DNA from: Crambe crambe
Taxonomy: Eukaryota > Porifera > Demospongiae > Poecilosclerida > Crambeidae
Direction of reading: 5' to 3'
DNA length: 64,000 nt
NCBI GenBank assembly: GCA_963924555.1
Contig: OZ004584.1
Coordinates: 3,719,001-3,783,000, forward strand
A model generated the notes under the pieces. The model did no database searches, was not told where the DNA came from, and saw nothing but the letters and a program-made list of their open reading frames with translations. The number at the start of each line of letters is the position of its first letter. Positions within the stretch are counted from its first letter, which is position 1. Made by a program: the position numbers and the translations under genes. Below, in pieces: positions 59,080-64,000 of the stretch.

Positions 59080-61115
59080 AAAGATCAGATTCGGCGCCCA
59101 CCTTTGATAAGCCACAGGAAGGAAAGTACCAGTGGAAGAGTGACGATCTATACAAACTAGCTTGTTGTGTGTCTAGCAAGATCGAGGCAGGAGATTTCAA
59201 GGGTGCAATATGGCTTGCAAGCTCTGAGGATAAAATAGCTGATTTTGATGATGACACCTACTCTGCCCTACAGTCGAAACATCCCCCAACTCACCCCCAG
59301 ACTTGCATACCCCCCCCCCCCCAACTCCCTTAACTCCTGTTACCTTGCAGATATCAGCAAATGATATTTTTGGCTGCTATACGGTCTTTTCCCAATGGGT
59401 CTGCCAGAGGTCCAGACAAACTCAAACCACTTGAAGGATCTAGTCCAAGGGGTGAATATTCTGGAGGAATCCTTCCTGCGTGCCCTGGCAGTTTTTGTAC
59501 TCTGGTGCTTCATGGTGATGTTCCAGCTGAGGTGAGACCCTTTTTCTTTGGGGCAGCTCTAGTAGCACTTCGTAAGAAGTCAGGTGGGGTAGAGCCTATT
59601 GCTGTGGGGGTGTACAATTCCATTCATCGAGCAGGCCATACTTGACCTCGCTCCTGATATCTATTCTTTTGTCCACTCCTCTTACACTTCTCCTTCACAT
59701 CTCCATTGGGGTGACAAGCAGCACAACAGGGTGATCCATTGGGGGACCTTTGTTGTTTTGTCTGACCATCCATAGCGCCTATCCTCTGATCTATGCATTT
59801 CATACCTGAGGCTCCTGTATAGACATCTTGCAGGATTTGACTGTTGTGAAGGAGGCAGAGGATGTTGGTCTCACCCTGAACACTTCAAGTCTGAAATTAT
59901 AGACCACATCTCACTTGGCACTCTCCTGACTTCACTTCCTGGTGCTCAGGTGGTGGACCCTGCACATGCCATCACCTCTTGGTGATGAGTATTGTGTCTC
60001 ACAGGCTATATCCAAGAAGATAAGTGCTCTAAGGAGGATGGGTGATAAGTTTACAGCCTTATCAGCTCACGATGCCCTGCTTTTTACTTCGTAACTCCCT
60101 ACTCTGCACAGCCCCTTGCTTCCAGTAACAAAGCAATGGTAAGCAACCACAGAGCTTGGATACAAGCTACACTTCCTGTGAAGTTTGGAAGACTGGGTGT
60201 GTGTGTAGTGCAATTGGGTCGCATCCTCTGCCTAGGTATTTGGCTTCAGTACATGCATTTTCCAACCTGGTACAGGCCATCTTGCCGATGCTACCCTCCT
60301 TCACACCCTTTTTGCAAGATGATGCCCTTTCCATTAGGTCCAATGGTCATGATTCTCAGCCTCCTGGTGGTATTTTTTTTTGTTTTTGTTTTTTTGCTGC
60401 TCACAAACAGAAGTCGTGCGATCACCTTAGAGCAGTAGCTGCAGCAGTTAAGCTTTTGGATAGTGCCACCGACCAGAGCACATTTGCTGGCTTCAAGGTG
60501 CAAGGAATCTGGAGCCTGGTTGCACGCTCTTCCTGTGTCAGCAATGGGTCTGAGGCTTGATGATGATTCCCTCAGGGTTGCTGTTAGGCACCCCATTGTG
60601 TGCCTCACACCAGTGCCAACATTGTGATGAGGTCATGGGCTGAGCTGTTGAGGAGATATCACAGACATACCGCAATGAATGACATCATCTACCGTGCTCT
60701 CACATCTGCACACATGCCAGCTAGACTGGAGCCATCTGGAGTGATGGCAAGAGACCTGATGGCATTTCTGTTGTCCCATGGAAATCTGGGAAGTTTCTTG
60801 TGTGGGATGCTGACACCTTCGCACCTTCATATAGAAGTTTGGCGATTCATGCTGCTGGTGCTGTTGCAGCTAGGGCAGAGGAAAAATACACAGATTTGCT
60901 ACACAGCCATAGAATTTGTGTCTGTTGTAGTGGAGACATCTGGTGTCTTCAGACCACAGACATTATCCTCTGTGAAGGAGTTGGGGAAGAGACTGAGATG
61001 TCAGACTGGGGAGGATAAGTTCACATATTTGTTTCAACGCCTCTCCATTGCAGTACGAGGCAATGCTATTCTGTCTTGGGGTCTCACTGCAGTCGACACT
61101 TTTAATTTACCCTTT
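59080..61115 (+). pseudogene. Degenerate non-LTR retrotransposon
   Basis: Pieces in order: KYQWKSDDLYKLACCVSSKI, EAGDFKGAIWLAS; then IRSFPNGSARGPDKLKP, VRPFFFGAALVALRKKSGGV, EPIAVG; far downstream [36 protein letters not shown], then [25 protein letters not shown] and FQRLSIAVRGNA. This is the order in a reverse-transcriptase family common in invertebrate genomes. Many stops and shifts occur, and I did not find the YADD region intact. The family is not assigned with certainty. Confidence 0.7.
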
Positions 61116-61510
61116 GATATTTATTTATTATCATTATAATCATCATCCATGCATGTTTACAGCAAGTTTCCTCACTTTTGCCACCACTAGCCTCATTCTG
61201 TGCTCAAAGAAATCACCCAGGTCTATGTACACTGTGACTCAGTAGAACAAAATAACCGTGGTTTTAAGACCTCTGGGTTTGCAAGGCAAAAGATGAGGAA
61301 ACTTGCTGTAATAACTAATTATTACTGCAGTTTGGCTTGAGTTGAACGCTTCCTTTTTTTTGAAGTAGAGTAATCAGCATTTTAAAAAGTTTTGTCTGGA
61401 GATGACTGTAGTGAATGTGTTTTGTGGTCATTTTATGTTTCCTGTTCCATTTCATATTATATATATTCCATGTGCACTATAATGATAATCAGTATTCTAT
61501 TTTGAAAATG

Positions 61511-62108
61511 CAGGAATTTGATCCTAAACGGGAGAACATCACAACTTATCTGGAAAGACTAGACCTGTAGCTACTTCCAAGTTAATTCGGTGGAAGATAA
61601 TAAGAAGGTGGCCAATTTGCTAACACTTATAGGACTAGATAACTATGGAATCCTCCATAGTTTATTCGCCCCCAGACCAGTGAATGAACAGAGTTACGAG
61701 AACTTGGTGAAGAAGTTAAAGGATCATTTCGACCCCAATCCACTGGTTATCGGGCAAAGATTCATGTTTTATCAGCGCCATCAGAAGGAAAAAGAGTCTA
61801 TGTCTGAATTTGAAGCTGCTCTGTGTATCGGAGAATTCCTTCACCAGACTCTCAGAGATTGCTTCGTTTGTGAAATGGGAAACAAGTATATCCAGAAGGA
61901 GCTTCTTAAGCTGGATGATTTTACCTTCATGAGAGCGCACGAAATAGCTGTGGGAATGAAAGCAGCTGAGAAGAATTCAATTGACATCGTCAACAACCAA
62001 TATTCTGGAGTGCAGCAGGCAAGCTCCACTGTTACCGTTGCGGCAGAATTCATGCAGAGCGAGACTGCAAATTTCATGAAGCAAAATGCCACAAGTGTGG
62101 TAAGATAG
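61511..62108 (+). pseudogene. Gypsy gag with zinc knuckle in a shifted frame
   Basis: EFDPKRENITTYLERLDL opens in one frame. The main frame (61590-62108) reads MEDNKKVANLLTLIGLDNYG, the capsid-type MFYQRHQKEKESMSEFEAAL and LHQTLRDCFVCEMGNKYIQK. Near 62,010 a shift gives CYRCGRIHAERDC...CHKCGK, a CCHC-like nucleic-acid-binding knuckle. Confidence 0.8.
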
Positions 62109-62299
62109 CTCCAGTCTGTCGGTCAAAATCAAAGTACAAGCCAAACCCACCTCCTTCTATTCAGTCAAAGAAACCACATCATGAGGTGGATGGGAACTGA
62201 GTCAGCAGATTCGGTTAAAGTCAGTAATAGCCAGGATGGTCTGGGATTGTTTACAATAGACAGTGCTTCTCCACAACCCCCAATCACAGTCGAGATGGA

Positions 62300-62578
62300 A
62301 CTTCAGTTGAGATGGAACTTAGTGGAAAGTTGGTGAAGTTGGAATTAGACATGGGAGCAACTGTTACCCTTGTATTTCATCAAGTGTTTGAAAAATTGTT
62401 TCCGGAGGTGCCAATCCAAAAGTCGACAGTCAAGTTTAAGACTTACACAGGGGAACCAATGAAGGTCCTAGGAGAAGTCACAGTTGGGGTTCATTATCAC
62501 CACCAGCAATTGCAGGAATTGCCTTTAGTAATTGTTAAAGGAAGAGGTCCCCCATTGCTTGGAAGGAATTGGCTATGA
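62300..62578 (+). pseudogene. Gypsy protease fragment
   Basis: The frame reads VKLELDMGATVTLV, then PLLGRNWL. The aspartic-protease box DTGA/DSGA is DMGA here, so the residue after the catalytic Asp is changed. An internal flap-like KVLGEVTV is present, and a TGA closes the frame at 62,576-62,578. Confidence 0.75.
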
Positions 62579-62799
62579 AAATTACGACTGGATTGGTTCA
62601 GTATCAAGACAGTACAGAAAGATTCTCTTGCTGGACTACTGCAGAAGTATGGCGAAATTTTCACAATCAAACCATTCAAAGCTGGGCTCTTAGTGCCATC
62701 GACCGCCTTGCCACGGTTTCATCGTCCCACACAAGCAGTGGTGTGTAATATGAACTCATATACGAGTGAAGCTACCGTTACCTTATGCTTTGAAGTCAA

Positions 62800-63750
62800 T
62801 TGTAGAAGAAGAACTGGATTGGCTAGAGAGAGTACGTGTGCTGGAAACAGTTGAACATAGTGACTGGGCAGCACCTATTGTTGTAGTGCCAAAGAAAGAT
62901 GGATGAGTGTGGATTTGTGGAGATTATAAGGTTACAGTTAATCCAGTACTGGACATTGATCAATACCTGCTACCTCATGCTGAAGATTTGTTTGCCACGT
63001 TGGCCGGAGGCAAATGCTTCTCCACATTGGATCTCTTGCATACAATCAGTTAATCCTGGATGAAGAGTCGCAAAAGTTCCTGACCATCAATACCCATTGA
63101 GGTTTATACAGATACACTCGCTTACCATTCGGAGTAGCCTCGGCACCTGCTGTTTTCCAAAAGATTACGGACCAGATCCTCCAAGGTCTGGATGTTATCT
63201 AGATGACATTTTGGTATCAGGAAAAAAGTGAGAATGAGCACTTAGAGATTTGCGGAACAATGGCTAAAGGAACATGGTATACGGGTAAAGAAAATCAAGT
63301 GTGCCTTCATGAAGGCCAGTGTACAGTATCTTGGGCATATCATAGATGCAGATGGTCTCCATGCTACTGATAGCAAAATCCAGGCAATTACTGAAGCTTG
63401 GGCCCCAAGGAATGTACAAGAACTGAGATCTTTTCTGGGGTTACTTAATTATTATGCTCGTTTCATTCATCATTTTTACACCCCCTTAACCAACTTTTGC
63501 AGCGTTATGTCAGATGGAAGTGGTCCAAAGAGTGTGAAGCAGCTTTCAAGGAAGCCAAACCAAAGATAGCCTCACCAAATGTTCTGGCACACTACAACCC
63601 TACTCTGCCCATCTGACTGACTGGTGACACTTCGGCTTATGGTGTGGGAGCTGTGATATCGCATATGAAAGATGGAATTGAGCAACCTATCGCATTTGAT
63701 TTGAGAACTCTGCTGCTGAGTGAACACAATTACTCCCAAATTGAGAAGTA
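62800..63750 (+). pseudogene. Gypsy reverse transcriptase and RNase H start, broken
   Basis: Across frames: [60 protein letters not shown], then KASVQYLGHIIDADGLHATD, SKIQAI, VQELRSFLGLLNYYARFIHH and GAVISHMKDG. The YLDD box survives in sequence, but frameshifts and stops on both sides make it non-functional. Confidence 0.82.
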
Positions 63751-63752
63751 AG

Positions 63753-64000
63753 ACCCACTATAATTGGGTACTCAGGAATGTACAGTCGAACCGCCAATGG
63801 TAAAATCACGTAAATTAATTTTTTTAATGATGTAATGTTTACTTGCTAAATTGTGCTGACGATGGATTTTAGTTCTGACTTGTTTAGCCCATCGCTGAGG
63901 CTATATTCCTTTGAAATAGTGATTTATAGTTTGTCTTCAGCGGCTGCTATGATAATCCTTGAATTCTAAGGCTCATTTCATCTGGTAGCTGTTAGTATCC
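63753..64000. other. Window end, nothing recognised
   Basis: About 250 bases with no ORF or repeat I can name; it could be the interior of the broken gypsy element or host intron. Confidence 0.4.

Larger units (their letters stand above)
61500..63752 (+). mobile_element. Degenerate Ty3/gypsy LTR retrotransposon, LTRs not found
   Basis: Gag, protease, RT and the start of RNase H are in the usual order on the plus strand, with stops and shifts throughout. It breaks off after SEHNYSQIEK at about 63,750. No integrase is present, and no LTR pair was seen. It may have entered an intron of the second integrin gene. Confidence 0.85.

Overview
The window looks like a piece of nuclear genome from an early-branching animal, most likely a demosponge (Amphimedon-like). 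The reasons are AT-rich DNA with many short GT-AG introns of about 50-100 bases, animal-specific genes (an integrin alpha subunit and an FMNL-type formin), and a mix of animal mobile elements: DIRS, Helitron, hAT, pogo-like, gypsy, LINEs and foldback MITEs. The species name is an inference. No RNA gene or CRISPR array was recognised.

Layout. (1) Positions 1-14,864, plus strand: a formin of the FMNL class, 21 exons, 5'-incomplete. One 7.5 kb intron (4,295-11,839) is filled with a Helitron remnant, a giant inverted repeat made of foldback elements, copies of a dispersed repeat and a LINE. (2) Positions 15,164-45,333, minus strand: a complete integrin alpha gene of 28 coding exons and 1,142 codons plus stop, converging on the formin with stop codons only about 300 bases apart. 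Its introns hold a DIRS retrotransposon with its whole inverted-repeat/ICR architecture, a possible TTAA-flanked element, TIR elements, LINE debris and foldback elements. (3) Positions 45,334-56,550: an intergenic stretch built almost wholly of mobile-element debris, with several MITEs, a SWIM-family-like transposon ORF, a hairpin-forming minisatellite with higher-order repeat structure, two decayed PHD-finger fragments and a hAT transposase remnant. (4) Positions 56,557-56,816, minus strand: the last two exons (transmembrane segment and GFFRR tail) of a second integrin alpha gene, arranged head to tail with the first; its upstream exons were not found in the window. (5) Positions 56,817-64,000: a pogo-like element nested in a foldback MITE, a degenerate LINE and a degenerate Ty3/gypsy element, probably inside an intron of the second integrin gene.

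How the genes relate. Integrins and FMNL formins both act at the membrane-actin interface (adhesion receptor and Rho-controlled actin nucleator), but nothing in the sequence shows co-regulation beyond their closely packed convergent 3' ends. Splice phases close exactly in both gene models (934 codons for the formin from 343, 1,143 codons for the integrin), which is the main support for the exon assignments.
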